64,000 nucleotides of DNA from Streptomyces sp. MA5143a (lineage in GTDB: Bacteria; Actinomycetota; Actinomycetes; Streptomycetales; Streptomycetaceae). Positions within the stretch are counted from its first letter, which is position 1. Each line of letters opens with the position of its first letter. Where the stretch lies: assembly GCF_900290235.1 (NCBI RefSeq), contig NZ_OLMK01000062.1, forward strand, positions 27,884 to 91,883, written 5' to 3'. The translations under genes were made by a program, and so were the position numbers. Under the pieces are notes generated by a model that was given only the letters and a program-made list of their open reading frames with translations, was not told the DNA's origin and did not search any database. Below, in pieces: positions 18,601 to 26,527 of this stretch.

Positions 18601-19043
18601 TCCACGACGACCCGCGGGCTGCCAGGGTGGCCGCCTCCGTCGTCACGTTCGCCGAGGCACTGGAGCGCTACGCCCCCGGCTGGACCCCTCCCGCGCTCGA
18701 CCGCCCGGTGGTCGGCCAGACCCACTGCCACCAGCACGCGGTACTGGGCGACGCCCCCGACCGCCGCCTCCGCGCGGCCGCCGGCCTCACCGGTGACCTC
18801 AGCGGCGGTTGCTGCGGACTGGCCGGCAACTTCGGCTTCGAGAGGGGCCACTACGAGGTGTCCGTCGCCTGCGCCGAGGAGCAACTCCTCCCGGCGGTCA
18901 GGGAGGCGACGGACGACACGCTGATCCTGGCGGACGGCTTCTCCTGCCGGACACAGCTGGAGCACCTGGCGGGACGGCGGGGTGCGCACCTGGCGGAGGT
19001 GCTGGCGGAAGCGCTGGACCGGGGGAAGAGAGAAGAAGGATGA
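15615..19043 (+). CDS. FAD-linked oxidase with Fe-S / CCG domains (D-lactate dehydrogenase-like)
   Basis: About 1,142 aa. An FAD-binding PCMH domain (VVARGGGTSIAGQATG; GMIGNNSCGSHS) and FAD oxidase C-terminal domain are followed by one ferredoxin-type motif CLSCKGCRSDCP (about 17500), and CCG-type segments (HCHQH at about 18720; GGCCGLAG at about 18805). This is the layout of quinone-linked D-2-hydroxyacid dehydrogenases. An acidic Gly-rich insert of about 120 residues (17810-18170) splits the Fe-S and CCG parts. Start is uncertain: GTG 15594, ATG 15630 and GTG 15735 are alternatives. Coupled by ATGA to the phosphoesterase. Confidence 0.88.
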   Translation: MHAGGMEGPGETRAGSRSGPAAERPATGARSTAERHSSRSVTAAGLRAALTAAVRGEVAFDTTARALMTMDASNYRRVPLGVVAPRDADDVAAVLAVCREHGVPVVARGGGTSIAGQATGTGVVLDFTRHMNRLLALDPEARTAVVQPGLVLDRLQDAAAPHGLRFGPDPSTHSRCTLGGMIGNNSCGSHSVAWGTTADSVRELSVLDGRGRSRRLGQDWSGAPDGLRALVEGELALLRTGFPDLPRRISGYALDTLLPERGADVARAFCGSEGTLGVLTEAVVRLVEAPRARALAVLGYADESAAAEGAPALLPHGPLTVEGMAADLVPPGTSGLPAGGAWLFVETGGDTAAEARARAEAIVRAADAADALVVTDTAAQRALWRVREDASGTATRMPDGSEAWPGWEDCAVPPARLGAYLRDFRGLLRAHDLRGTPYGHFGDGCIHVRIDFDLLTEPGVARFRRFSEDLADLVVSHGGSLSGEHGDGQARAELLPRMYGPDLIAVFERAKALWDPDDLLNPGMLVRPAPLDTNLRFAPLPRDPVPVVFGYPEDGGDFSAAVRRCVGVAKCRTTEAAAGSGAVMCPSFRATGEEEHSTRGRARLLHEMLAGEVVTDGWRSPEVRDALDLCLSCKGCRSDCPVGVDMATYKAEFLHHHYAGRRRPAAHYTMGRLPVWLHLLARTRTAGLVNLLAGVRPLAGLAKRLGGIAGERDLPRLAPVPFSRWYRGWVGERDEADGREEGVGPDGSAVPEEGVGSDGGVAPDGGVEWVECGERDRPEGWGVRWGPRQVRRPPVPEELAVGTLDEAGLRAGGEAELGAGAEDEFGAAGDEAGPWAGAEGGGRDGDGDAYGLPPATVLLWTDTFTEYLSPSVGRAALRVLEAAGLEVIVPPTRGTRRKPAWRKRRKAGQETDLAQGALARTLFTSRQGRLCCGLTYISTGQLDQARAVLRRTLDLLDPFLAPSFSPSPSRAPAGLPLVVLEPSCAATLRSDLPELLHDDPRAARVAASVVTFAEALERYAPGWTPPALDRPVVGQTHCHQHAVLGDAPDRRLRAAAGLTGDLSGGCCGLAGNFGFERGHYEVSVACAEEQLLPAVREATDDTLILADGFSCRTQLEHLAGRRGAHLAEVLAEALDRGKREEG

Positions 19044-19810
19044 GGTCACCCGAACTGGGCCGTGTGGCGGTGCTGTCGGACATCCACGGGGTGCTCCCCG
19101 CGGTGGAGGCGGTACTGGCGGAGCCGGACGTGCGTGCGGCGGACCGGATCGTCCTCACCGGTGACATCACGGCGGGCCCACAACCGGCCGAGGTGCTGGA
19201 CCTGTTGCGCGGGGAGGGCGACCGGGTGGTGTGGATCAGGGGGAACGCGGACCGTGAACTGGTCGAGTACCGCCGGGGCGACCGCGCCACCATCCCCGAC
19301 CCCATCGGCCCGTACGCGGCGGAGGCGCTCAGCGGCGAACAGGTCGACTTCCTCGCGTCCCTGCCGAGGACGCGCACCCTGACCGTCCGGGGCCTCGGGC
19401 CCACCCTCTTCTGTCATGCGACGCCCCGCGACGACGAGGAGGTGGTGCTGGTCGACTCCCGCCCCGCCCGCTGGGCGGAGGTCCTCGCGGACGTACCCGC
19501 CGACGTCCGCACGATCGTCTGCGGCCACACGCACATGCCCTACACCCGCCTCGCGGAGGGCCGCCTGATCGTCAACCCGGGCAGCGTCGGCATGCCGTAC
19601 GGCCGCCCCGGCGCGCACTGGGCGCTGCTGGGCCCCGGCGTCGACCTCCGCACGACCTCGTTCGACATCCCCGCCGCCGTCGCCCGCCTCACCGCAGCAT
19701 GCGGCTACGAGGACATCGCCGCCTGGGCGGACCACTACCTCAACGCCCGGACGACGGACGCGGAGGCGCTGGCGGCGTTCGGCCCGAGGGACGGCAGAGG
19801 CGGCGCGTGA
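19040..19810 (+). CDS. calcineurin-like metallophosphoesterase
   Basis: 256-aa YfcE/MJ0936-type phosphoesterase. All metal motifs are visible: SDIHG (near residue 14), GDI, GNAD, and GHTH. ATG 19040 overlaps the stop of the FAD oxidase gene (ATGA) and AGAAGAAGG precedes it, so both are made from one message. Substrate is unknown; relatives hydrolyse phosphodiesters such as cyclic nucleotides. Confidence 0.93.
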   Translation: MRSPELGRVAVLSDIHGVLPAVEAVLAEPDVRAADRIVLTGDITAGPQPAEVLDLLRGEGDRVVWIRGNADRELVEYRRGDRATIPDPIGPYAAEALSGEQVDFLASLPRTRTLTVRGLGPTLFCHATPRDDEEVVLVDSRPARWAEVLADVPADVRTIVCGHTHMPYTRLAEGRLIVNPGSVGMPYGRPGAHWALLGPGVDLRTTSFDIPAAVARLTAACGYEDIAAWADHYLNARTTDAEALAAFGPRDGRGGA

Positions 19811-19859
19811 ACGGGGGCGCGTGAACGGGGGCGCGTGCGGCCGGGGACTCCGTCCGGCG

Positions 19860-20231
19860 TCAGCCGAGGTCCGTGACGTCCCCGAGCCCGGTGGCGCGCC
19901 CCTCCGCGTCCCACTCGACCTCCTGGATGCCGACCACGGCGTCCCGGTTGAGCGGGCCGAAGACATGGGGGAAGAGGACGTCGTCGCCGACGCCGGGCGG
20001 CGGGGCGGGTGCCGCCGCCTCGAACTCGACACGGGCGTCGAGCCGCTCCTCGTCGAGCATGAGCACGTGCAACGGCCTGGGGACGTCCCGGTAGAACGCG
20101 TTGACGACCGCAACGGTCGTGGCCTCGTCCGGCGAGCAGTGCACGAACCCGTCCTCGGCGAGCGAGGCGGGAGCGTAGGGCTGATCGGGCCGGGCGTTCC
20201 AGGCCTCGGGGGATACGACGTGGTGAATCAT
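19860..20231 (-). CDS. DUF952 family protein
   Basis: 123-aa small protein with the DUF952 pattern: IHHVVSPEAW at the start, GFVHCSPDEATTVAVVNAFY, and DDVLFPHVFGPLNRDAVVG near the end. ATG 20231 is chosen; a TTG 15 nt further upstream would add five residues. It is convergent with the phosphoesterase gene. Biochemical function of DUF952 is not established. Confidence 0.85.
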   Translation of the reverse strand: MIHHVVSPEAWNARPDQPYAPASLAEDGFVHCSPDEATTVAVVNAFYRDVPRPLHVLMLDEERLDARVEFEAAAPAPPPGVGDDVLFPHVFGPLNRDAVVGIQEVEWDAEGRATGLGDVTDLG

Positions 20232-20381
20232 TGCCTGGTTATACAACAGGCGACGGGCCGGCCGTTCACCGTGTCAGTGGCGTCACTCGGGTGCAAGGTC
20301 CGCATCACGTACAGGAACGGGGCACGGGCCGGGGCCCGTCCTCACTGATGGCCCCGGCCTCGCGCTTCTCTGTCAGTCGAG

Positions 20382-20684
20382 CTACCTCAGCCGCTGCCCA
20401 CGACTCTCGGCCACCCGTAGCGCGTCGCCGAGGGCCTCCGCCAATCTCTCCGCGATGAAACGAAGCTCCCCCCTGGGGGCGTCCGGCAATAGTTCATGGG
20501 CATGGCCCAGAAGCTCGGCACCCATCCCGAGTTGGATGGACTCCACGGCGTCCGCAAGCCGCGATACCGGCCCACCTTGATCATCGGTGATGACGTAGCA
20601 AGGCTTCCTCTCAGGGCCGGACCAGGGCAGCAGGCGGGCGACGCGTGGTGGGTCCGATGCTTCCTCGTCTGCGGTGGCGCTCAC
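20382..20684 (-). CDS. small conserved Streptomyces protein, function unknown
   Basis: 100 aa, soluble, mixed charge. N-terminal part reads RVARLLPWSGPERKPCYVI, then LADAVESIQLGM and a helical C-terminal half. Proteins with this pattern are, to my recollection, common in Streptomyces beside helix-turn-helix regulators. GTG 20684 overlaps the stop of the upstream small gene (GTGA), so the two are coupled. Confidence 0.75.
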   Translation of the reverse strand: MSATADEEASDPPRVARLLPWSGPERKPCYVITDDQGGPVSRLADAVESIQLGMGAELLGHAHELLPDAPRGELRFIAERLAEALGDALRVAESRGQRLR

Positions 20685-20983
20685 CAGGTGACATCCATCC
20701 CGTGTGTCCGGCGCGGGCAGGACACGTTCAGGCCGAGGGAGGCCATGGCCGGTTGCCGGCGTTGCTGTTCGCAGATGGTGACGTACGGGCGTACGGCGAT
20801 GGTGGCGGTGCCGTCGAGCAGACCGTGGAGGCCGTAAGGGCTGCGATGGGTGGGCAGCGCAGCGTCTGGCGTCGCTGGCGGGGCGGGCGCCGGAATCGTG
20901 GGCAGGGAACGGGCACGGTGTCTACCGTGAGGCTTGCCGAGGGCACTCATCCACGCGATGAGACCACGGATAAGGTCGGTCAT
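20681..20983 (-). CDS. small hypothetical protein paired with the downstream small gene
   Basis: 100 aa, basic at the N-terminus (MTDLIRGLIAWM...GRHRARS), then Pro/Ala-rich, then HRSPYGLHGLLDGTATIAVRPY. ATG 20983 is chosen because GGAG lies 11 nt before it; ATG 21001 has no ribosome site. It forms a two-gene operon divergent from the UTRA/GntR pair, across a 153-bp relatively AT-rich gap. I do not recognise a domain. Confidence 0.68.
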   Translation of the reverse strand: MTDLIRGLIAWMSALGKPHGRHRARSLPTIPAPAPPATPDAALPTHRSPYGLHGLLDGTATIAVRPYVTICEQQRRQPAMASLGLNVSCPRRTHGMDVTW

Positions 20984-21124
20984 GTCATCAGCTCCGTCCA
21001 TGTCTCCCGAGAGGAACGCGACCTGGCAACCTTATCGCTTTTCGCGAATAGTGGTGATGATTTCCAGGGGGAATCGCTAAGTCGCTTACCGTGTGAAGCA
21101 GCAAAGCTCGCACACGAGTGGTCC

Positions 21125-21139
21125 AGGAGGGCTCCTTTG
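21125..21139 (+). promoter_or_regulatory. ribosome site deciding a TTG start
   Basis: AGGAGG (21125-21130) is followed after 6 nt by TTG (21137-21139), in frame with the UTRA-domain coding region. No ATG or GTG nearby has a comparable site. Confidence 0.7.
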
Positions 21140-21679
21140 GGCACGAGTAGGTGGGTCAGCGCCTCGATGCCTTACCTGATGCCGCGTGAGAACGGGCAGG
21201 GTGACGCGTGGGCCGCTGATGCGGCCGTGCAGGGCCGCCGGGGCACGCAGCGAATCGTGTACGCCGGTGAGGCTCCCGCACCCGCCGAGGTTGCGAGACT
21301 GTTCGGGCTGCCGGAGGGAGAGCCGGTCGTCGTGCGCCGTCGGGTCATCCTTCTCGACGATCAGCCGAACGAGCTCACAGACACCTACTATCCGACCTCC
21401 ATCGCCCGCGGCACCGCTCTGGCCGGAACGGCCAAGATCCGGGGCGGAGCCGTGACGCTGCTCGCCCAACTCGGACACGTCGGCGCTCTCGTACGTGAGG
21501 ATGTCGTCGCGGACATGCCGGACGAGGAAGAACGGAAGGCTTTGCAGACCGCGCCCGGTGAGCCGGTTCTGCGGCTGACCCGGCTCACCTTGGACCGCGA
21601 CGATCAACCGATCCAGATCGACTGCATGGTGATGCCGGGGCGACGGCAGCGGCTCCGATACGAGATCAGGATGGAATGA
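21137..21679 (+). CDS. UTRA-domain protein without a DNA-binding domain
   Basis: 180 aa from TTG 21137 (perfect AGGAGG upstream). The whole protein is a UTRA effector-binding domain: VARLFGLPEGEPVVVRRRVI, ELTDTYYPTSIARGT and the C-terminal LRLTRLTLDRDDQPIQ strand pair. The winged helix of GntR/HutC regulators is missing. The stop overlaps the ATG of the following GntR gene (ATGA), whose UTRA domain is clearly related (YYPLDIARGTPLTG), so this looks like a tandem duplicate that lost its HTH. It may bind ligand or heterodimerise with the neighbour. Confidence 0.78.
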   Translation: MGTSRWVSASMPYLMPRENGQGDAWAADAAVQGRRGTQRIVYAGEAPAPAEVARLFGLPEGEPVVVRRRVILLDDQPNELTDTYYPTSIARGTALAGTAKIRGGAVTLLAQLGHVGALVREDVVADMPDEEERKALQTAPGEPVLRLTRLTLDRDDQPIQIDCMVMPGRRQRLRYEIRME

Positions 21680-22456
21680 CCGTGCCCAAGGCCCAGCCCG
21701 AAAGCCCCGACCGCCGCTCGCTGCATGAACGCATTGCCGCCGACCTGCGCGACGAGATCATGAGCGGAGAAATCCCCCCCGGGAAGCAGCCTTCCTTCCA
21801 CGGCCCACCTGAAGGCCCGCTTCGACGCGTCCAACGCCACGGTGCAGAAGGCGCTGCAGTTGCTCAAGGACGAACGTCTGGTGGTCGGGCGGGCAGGTGC
21901 CGCGGTCACCGTTCGGGAGCACCGGCAGCGGACCGTGCGACCCGCCTCCTTCATGGCCCCGGCTTCGCCCGGAGACCCGTATCGCTGGCTCGCCGAGGCG
22001 GCCAAGTCCGGCGTGAGCGCACGCAGCACTCTCCTCGACGTGGGCGAGCGCCGGCCACCGGCGGACGTGCGCACGGCGCTCGGCCTCCCGGAGGACGGCC
22101 TGGCGCTGCTCCGCAGCCAGATCCTGTTCATCGACGGGGAGCCGGTCGAACTCGTGCAGTCGTACTATCCGCTGGACATCGCCCGTGGCACACCCTTGAC
22201 GGGCCGCCGGAAGATCCCGGGTGGAAGTCCCACGCTCCTGGCCGAACTCGGCTATCCGCCTCGCCTCAGCGTCGACCGCGTCTCCGCCCGGGTGCCCACC
22301 CAGAGACAGTACGAAGCGCTGAACCTCCCTACCAGCCTTCCGGTGCTGCGTACTCTTCGTGTGGTGCACAGCGATGACGAACGCGTCATCGAGGCGACGG
22401 TTCTGGTGAAGGCCGGCCATCTCTATGAGCTGCAGTACGAGTTCACGCCTGAGTGA
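21676..22456 (+). pseudogene. GntR/HutC-family regulator, frameshifted in a C7 tract
   Basis: The N-terminal winged-helix start (RRSLHERIAADLRDEIMSGE) is in one frame and the rest of the helix-turn-helix (LPSTAHLKARFDASNATVQ) plus UTRA domain (to 22456) in another. Removing one C from the seven at 21774-21780 joins them as GEIPPGSSLPSTAH, a normal GntR sequence of about 259 aa. As printed the gene encodes a broken product, so it is a frameshift mutation, phase-variable tract or sequencing error. Confidence 0.85.
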
Positions 22457-22864
22457 GGGCGCGTTAGTGAAATCTGACCCGCGCGTAGAGGCGGTGGGCG
22501 CCATGTTGCAGCCTTGTCCACGGGAGGGCCGCTAGCGCCTGACCTGCGGGTGGGGATGCACTTTCATTCCGATCGGGCTGCGGGAGACCGGCCGATTCTG
22601 GTCAAGGCGGCGGAGGGTGTAGGCGCGTACGACCACGCCGCAGCTGACGAGCGATCTGTGTACGGGGCGTTGAACTATCGTCGTGATCCCGTCGGCGGCG
22701 CGCCGTCACTAAGACGTGGGAGATGCCGCCCGCACGGGCCGTTACGCCCTGCAGGACCTCAAGAAGGTCTGGCACTGCTTGGCGCGATTCACCCAGAGCC
22801 GCACACCATCCGCTGACTAGGCACCTTGTCCAGCCGAAGCCGAAGCCGAAGCCGAAGCCGGCGC
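22457..22864. other. gap with relic-like sequence
   Basis: No intact gene. A short frame ending at 22819 (…GRYALQDLKKVWHCLARFTQ…) reads like the C-terminus of a lost protein but has no start or domain I recognise. A hexanucleotide repeat lies at its right end. Base composition is less extreme than in the neighbours. Together with the broken GntR gene this suggests a decayed insertion. Confidence 0.4.
22833..22860. repeat. GCCGAA hexanucleotide repeat
   Basis: Four perfect GCCGAA units followed by GCCG, immediately beyond the stop codon of the hydrolase gene on the minus strand. Confidence 0.9.
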
Positions 22865-23734
22865 TCAAGCGTCGCTCCCCGCCCCGGTCTCCTCGACGAA
22901 GTCCCTGATCGCCTCGGCGAGCCGTTCCGGCTGGTCCTCGGGTACGAGCGTCGAGGAGTCCTCGATCTCGATCAGCCGGCCCTTCGGGTACAGCGCGGCC
23001 AGCCGGGGGCCGTGTTCGCGCGGCATCAGGCGGTCCTCCGTGGCCCACACGACGAGGACGGGACGGTCGAAGTCCCGCAGCCCCTCGCTCCACTCCAGCA
23101 GGACGGCCCGGCCGGGCGCCGACGTGGCGAACTTGGCGAAGTCCCGTCGGATGGCCCGGCTGCGGGTCGCGGGGCCGAACCACTCGGCGAGGATCTCGTC
23201 CGGGATGCCGCGCAGGCTCATCCCGCCGTATCCGCGGGGGTTGTCCCGGAACGCGGGGACCCGCATGAGGCGGGTCAGCAGCCGGACGCCGCCGGGTACC
23301 TTGCACACCGTGGCCAAAGCCTTGGCAGGGCCGGGCGGGAAGTTGTCGAACGCCTCGCAGGCGACCAGCACGAGCCGCCCGACCCTGTGGCCCCGCTCCT
23401 CCGTCACCAGGAACTGGCCGCCGCCCCAGTCGTTGAGGACGAGCGTCACGTCGTCCAAACCCAGCCGCTCCATGAACTCGCCCAGCAGCCGTGCGACGCC
23501 GCGGTGGGACAGGTCGGCGTCCGGTCTCATCGGCCGGCGGTGGCCGCCGAGCGGCAGCGTGGGCAAGACACAGCGGTAGTCGTCCAGGAGCGGCACGACC
23601 TTGCGCCACTGCGTCCCCGTCATCGGCAGCCCATGGCCGAACACGAGCACCGGCCCGCCCCCGCCGGTGTCCTGATAGTCGATCGTCCCGGCCGACAGCT
23701 CGACCTCCGGCACCACGCCACCCCCGTCCGACAA
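22865..23734 (-). CDS. alpha/beta hydrolase, haloalkane-dehalogenase-like
   Basis: 289 aa. Oxyanion motif FGHGLPM and nucleophile elbow VLNDWGGGQ put Asp where lipases have Ser, as in haloalkane dehalogenases. Late strand VVWATEDRLMPREH carries the usual acid. At the expected catalytic His the sequence reads EDSSTLVPEDQPERLAE, with no His, so hydrolytic activity is doubtful. The gene stands alone, convergent to the gap and divergent from the acetyltransferase gene. Confidence 0.82.
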   Translation of the reverse strand: MSDGGGVVPEVELSAGTIDYQDTGGGGPVLVFGHGLPMTGTQWRKVVPLLDDYRCVLPTLPLGGHRRPMRPDADLSHRGVARLLGEFMERLGLDDVTLVLNDWGGGQFLVTEERGHRVGRLVLVACEAFDNFPPGPAKALATVCKVPGGVRLLTRLMRVPAFRDNPRGYGGMSLRGIPDEILAEWFGPATRSRAIRRDFAKFATSAPGRAVLLEWSEGLRDFDRPVLVVWATEDRLMPREHGPRLAALYPKGRLIEIEDSSTLVPEDQPERLAEAIRDFVEETGAGSDA

Positions 23735-23856
23735 CGCGCCCTCACCGGGACCGGCGGGGCCAGGTCCAACCTAGACCCGCTTCGGCCGCCTGGGCCCTCG
23801 GCCCTCGGCCGCAAAATCATGTGAGACACAACCGCAGTGGCGCCTACCCTCCGGGA

Positions 23857-24405
23857 ATGGATCTTCGCGAAGAACTTCCGGGCGACGGACAGGCCGTACG
23901 GGGCGTTCACCTGGGGGCGTTCGGTGACCACGGCCCGGTCGTGGCCGACCTGCTCGACACCCTGCGGGACACCCTCACGGCCGACGACGGCCTGTCGCTG
24001 GTCGCCGAGCACGACGGACAGGTCGTCGGGCATGTCATGTTCACCCGGGGCCTGCTCGACGCTCCTCGGCGGCTGGTCGACGTGCACATCCTCAGCCCGC
24101 TCGCCGTGGCGCCGGCGTTCCAGCGGCAGGGGATCGGCTCGGCGCTGGTCCGGCACGGGCTGAGCATCCTCGCCGAACGGGCGGTTCCCCTGGTCTGGCT
24201 AGAGGGCGATCCCGGCTACTACGCGCGTCTCGGCTTCGAGCCCGGCGGCGGGCTGGGCTTTCGCAGACCGTCCCTGCGGATCCCGGACGGCGCCTTCCAG
24301 GTGCACAGGCTCCCGGCGTACGAGTCATGGATGACGGGGACCCTGGTCTACACGGAGCCCTTCTGGCGGCACGACGCCGTCGGCCTCCGCGACCCCGACG
24401 CGTGA
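23857..24405 (+). CDS. GNAT family N-acetyltransferase
   Basis: 182 aa. The acetyl-CoA loop is VAPAFQRQGIGSALVRHG and the late YYARLGFEP motif is typical of the YhbS-like GNAT group. ATG 23857 follows a CCGGGA ribosome site. Substrate is unknown. Confidence 0.9.
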   Translation: MDLREELPGDGQAVRGVHLGAFGDHGPVVADLLDTLRDTLTADDGLSLVAEHDGQVVGHVMFTRGLLDAPRRLVDVHILSPLAVAPAFQRQGIGSALVRHGLSILAERAVPLVWLEGDPGYYARLGFEPGGGLGFRRPSLRIPDGAFQVHRLPAYESWMTGTLVYTEPFWRHDAVGLRDPDA

Positions 24406-24516
24406 CCGTGATGCGTGGCCCCAGCGCGTGACCTCGACGCGCGACCCCGGCGCGTGATCATGCGCGGGTACGCGCAGTGCGTGCAGACGGCACAGTACGT
24501 GCGTCCGTCGCAGCTC

Positions 24517-25542
24517 TCATCCGGCCCCCGAGCCCGCCCCCGACCCCCCAGCCACCCCCTTCGCCTTCCTCCGCCCCACCTGTGTCCGTACCGCCCCCAT
24601 GCTCGCGCCGATCACCAGCGCGATCGCGAGGGACTCCGGCGCGGACAGGGTCTGGTCGAGGACGAGGAAGCCGGCGGCCGCCGCGAGCGCGGGCTCCAGG
24701 CTCATCAGGACGGCGAACGTGGAGGAGGGCAGACGGCGCAGCGCCAGCAGTTCCAGGGTGTAGGGGAGGACGGAGGACAGGACGGCGACGGCGGCGCCCA
24801 GCGCCAGGGTCGTCGGGGCGAGGAGCCGGCCCCCTGACTCCACCACCCCGAGCGGCAGGAACAGCACCGCCGCGACGACCATGGCCAGCGCCAGCCCGTC
24901 GGCCTGCGGGAACCGTCGGCCCGTACGGGCACTGAAGACGATGTACGCCGCCCACATCGCCCCGGCGGACAGCGCGAACGCCACACCGACCGGGTCGAGG
25001 TCGCCGAAGCCGCCGCCCCCGCCGCCGAGGAGGAAGACGCCGCACAGGGCGAGTCCGGCCCACACGAGGTTCACCGCGCGGCGGGACGCGACGACGGACA
25101 GGGTCAGCGGGCCCAGCACCTCCAGGGTGACGGCGGGGCCGAGGGGGATGCGGGCGAGCGACTGGTAGAAGAGGCCGTTCATCGCGGCCATGGTGATGCC
25201 GAAGGCCACGACGGTGCCCCAGTCGGCGCGGGAGTGCCCGCGCAGCCGGGGGCGGCACACCACGAGCAGCACGAGCGCGGCCACCGCCAGCCGCAGTGTC
25301 ACCACGCCGAGCGCCCCGGCCCGGGGCATCAGGCTCACCGCCAGCGCGCCGCCGAACTGCACCGACACCCCACCGGCCAGCACCAGCCCGACCGGCCCGA
25401 GCGCACCGAGACCCCGGGCCCGCGCGAAGCGGGGGGAGGCCGGAGAGGGGGTGGCGGGGGTGGCGGGAGCGGAGGAGGTGGGAGACGGGGCGGTCGACAC
25501 CGCAGGGGTGGGTGCGGGCCGGTCAGCACGGGGAGGTGTCAC
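24517..25542 (-). CDS. EamA/DMT-family exporter (RhtA-like)
   Basis: 341-aa integral membrane protein with about ten hydrophobic segments in two EamA repeats (e.g. FGITMAAMNGLFYQSLARIP and SSVLPYTLELLALRRLP). These resemble the RhtA threonine/homoserine exporters. GTG 25542 gives a long Pro/Ser/Ala-rich N-terminus with a weak ribosome site, so an internal start such as the GTG before STAPSP may be real. An inverted repeat lies upstream at 25599-25616. Confidence 0.87.
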   Translation of the reverse strand: MTPPRADRPAPTPAVSTAPSPTSSAPATPATPSPASPRFARARGLGALGPVGLVLAGGVSVQFGGALAVSLMPRAGALGVVTLRLAVAALVLLVVCRPRLRGHSRADWGTVVAFGITMAAMNGLFYQSLARIPLGPAVTLEVLGPLTLSVVASRRAVNLVWAGLALCGVFLLGGGGGGFGDLDPVGVAFALSAGAMWAAYIVFSARTGRRFPQADGLALAMVVAAVLFLPLGVVESGGRLLAPTTLALGAAVAVLSSVLPYTLELLALRRLPSSTFAVLMSLEPALAAAAGFLVLDQTLSAPESLAIALVIGASMGAVRTQVGRRKAKGVAGGSGAGSGAG

Positions 25543-25598
25543 GGGGGCCGTCCAGGGAGCGGGGAAGGAGGTGGTGCGTTCAATGTGGATGACTGCAC

Positions 25599-25616
25599 AG
25601 TCCAGGCTAGTGGACT
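25599..25616. promoter_or_regulatory. inverted repeat in the exporter promoter region
   Basis: AGTCCA-ggctag-TGGACT: perfect 6-bp arms with a 6-bp spacer, about 57 bp upstream of the DMT exporter start. Plausible operator for that gene; the regulator is unknown. Confidence 0.4.
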
Positions 25617-25687
25617 AAGACAGGGGTGTAAATCTTTTTGAGGCTTACGCATCCCCCTGGGTACCCCTCCCTTCCCGTACTAAAAAT

Positions 25688-25701
25688 GCAAGCATGCTTG
25701 C
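25688..25701. promoter_or_regulatory. palindromic operator of the acyl-CoA operon
   Basis: GCAAGCATGCTTGC is a perfect 14-bp palindrome 31 bp before the first gene of the long operon. Such short palindromes are typical of TetR repressors of acyl-CoA pathways; the last gene of this operon encodes a TetR protein, suggesting feedback control. Confidence 0.62.
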
Positions 25702-25732
25702 TTGTTTATGGTCGCCCTGCCATCCTCCCCCC

Positions 25733-26527
25733 ATGGCCGACCCGACGCCCGTCATCGACGACCTCCGTGCCGAGAGCGATGAACTCGACGCCCTCGTCGC
25801 CGAGTTGCCCGTGGAACGGTGGGCGCTCGCGACCCCCGCGCCACGCTGGACGATCGCCCACCAGATCGCCCATCTCGCCTGGACCGACCGGGCCGCGCTG
25901 CTCGCCGTGACCGATCGGAAGGCGTTCGCCCACGAGGTGGAGAACGCGCTGACGCAGCCCGGCGACTTCGTGGACAACGGCGCCGAGGAGGGCGCGGACA
26001 AGCAGCCGGACCGGCTCCTCGCGGACTGGCGGGCGGGGCGCGCGGCCCTGGAGGACGCGCTGCGGGCCGCTCCCGACGGCGAGCGGTACCCCTGGTTCGG
26101 GCCGCCCATGTCCACCGCGTCCATGGCGAGCGCGCGACTGATGGAGACCTGGGCCCACGGCCAGGACGTCGCCGACACCCTCGGCGTGACCCGTGTCCCC
26201 ACCGACCGGCTCCGCCATGTCGCCCGCCTCGGCGTCCGCACCCGCGACTTCTCCTTCGGGGTCCACTCCCTGACCCCGCCCTTCGAGGAGTTCCGCGTCG
26301 AACTCGCCGCCCCCTCCGGCGCGTTGTGGGCGTACGGCCCCGAGGACGCCGCCGAGCGCGTCACCGGACCCGCGCTCGACTTCTGTCTCCTGGTCACCCA
26401 GCGCGCCCACCGCGCCGACCTCGCCCTGCGCGCCGAGGGCGCCGACGCCGACCGCTGGCTGGATATCGCCCAGGCCTTCGCGGGCCCGCCGGGGCCGGGG
26501 CGTGGGCCGGGGGAGGCGGCGCGATGA
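25733..26527 (+). CDS. TIGR03084-type maleylpyruvate isomerase-fold protein
   Basis: 264-aa protein of the DinB/MDMPI superfamily. N-terminal MDMPI_N region: PRWTIAHQIAHLAWTDRAA and ARLMETWAHGQDVAD supply the His positions that bind a divalent metal. The family usually acts with mycothiol or an unknown thiol. ATG 25733 is the first gene after the palindromic operator; its stop overlaps the AtuA start (ATGA). Confidence 0.85.
   Translation: MADPTPVIDDLRAESDELDALVAELPVERWALATPAPRWTIAHQIAHLAWTDRAALLAVTDRKAFAHEVENALTQPGDFVDNGAEEGADKQPDRLLADWRAGRAALEDALRAAPDGERYPWFGPPMSTASMASARLMETWAHGQDVADTLGVTRVPTDRLRHVARLGVRTRDFSFGVHSLTPPFEEFRVELAAPSGALWAYGPEDAAERVTGPALDFCLLVTQRAHRADLALRAEGADADRWLDIAQAFAGPPGPGRGPGEAAR

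Noticed and set aside
19804..19831. Two copies of a 14-bp sequence around the end of the phosphoesterase gene
   Set aside because: Short, only two copies, between convergent genes; best read as a local slippage duplication.
20246..20246. TTG start for the DUF952 gene
   Set aside because: ATG 20231 begins at the family's usual N-terminus and the TTG has no better ribosome site.
21676..22456. Programmed frameshifting in the GntR gene
   Set aside because: The C7 tract interrupts the DNA-binding domain, with no stimulatory structure recognised; mutation or sequencing error is simpler.
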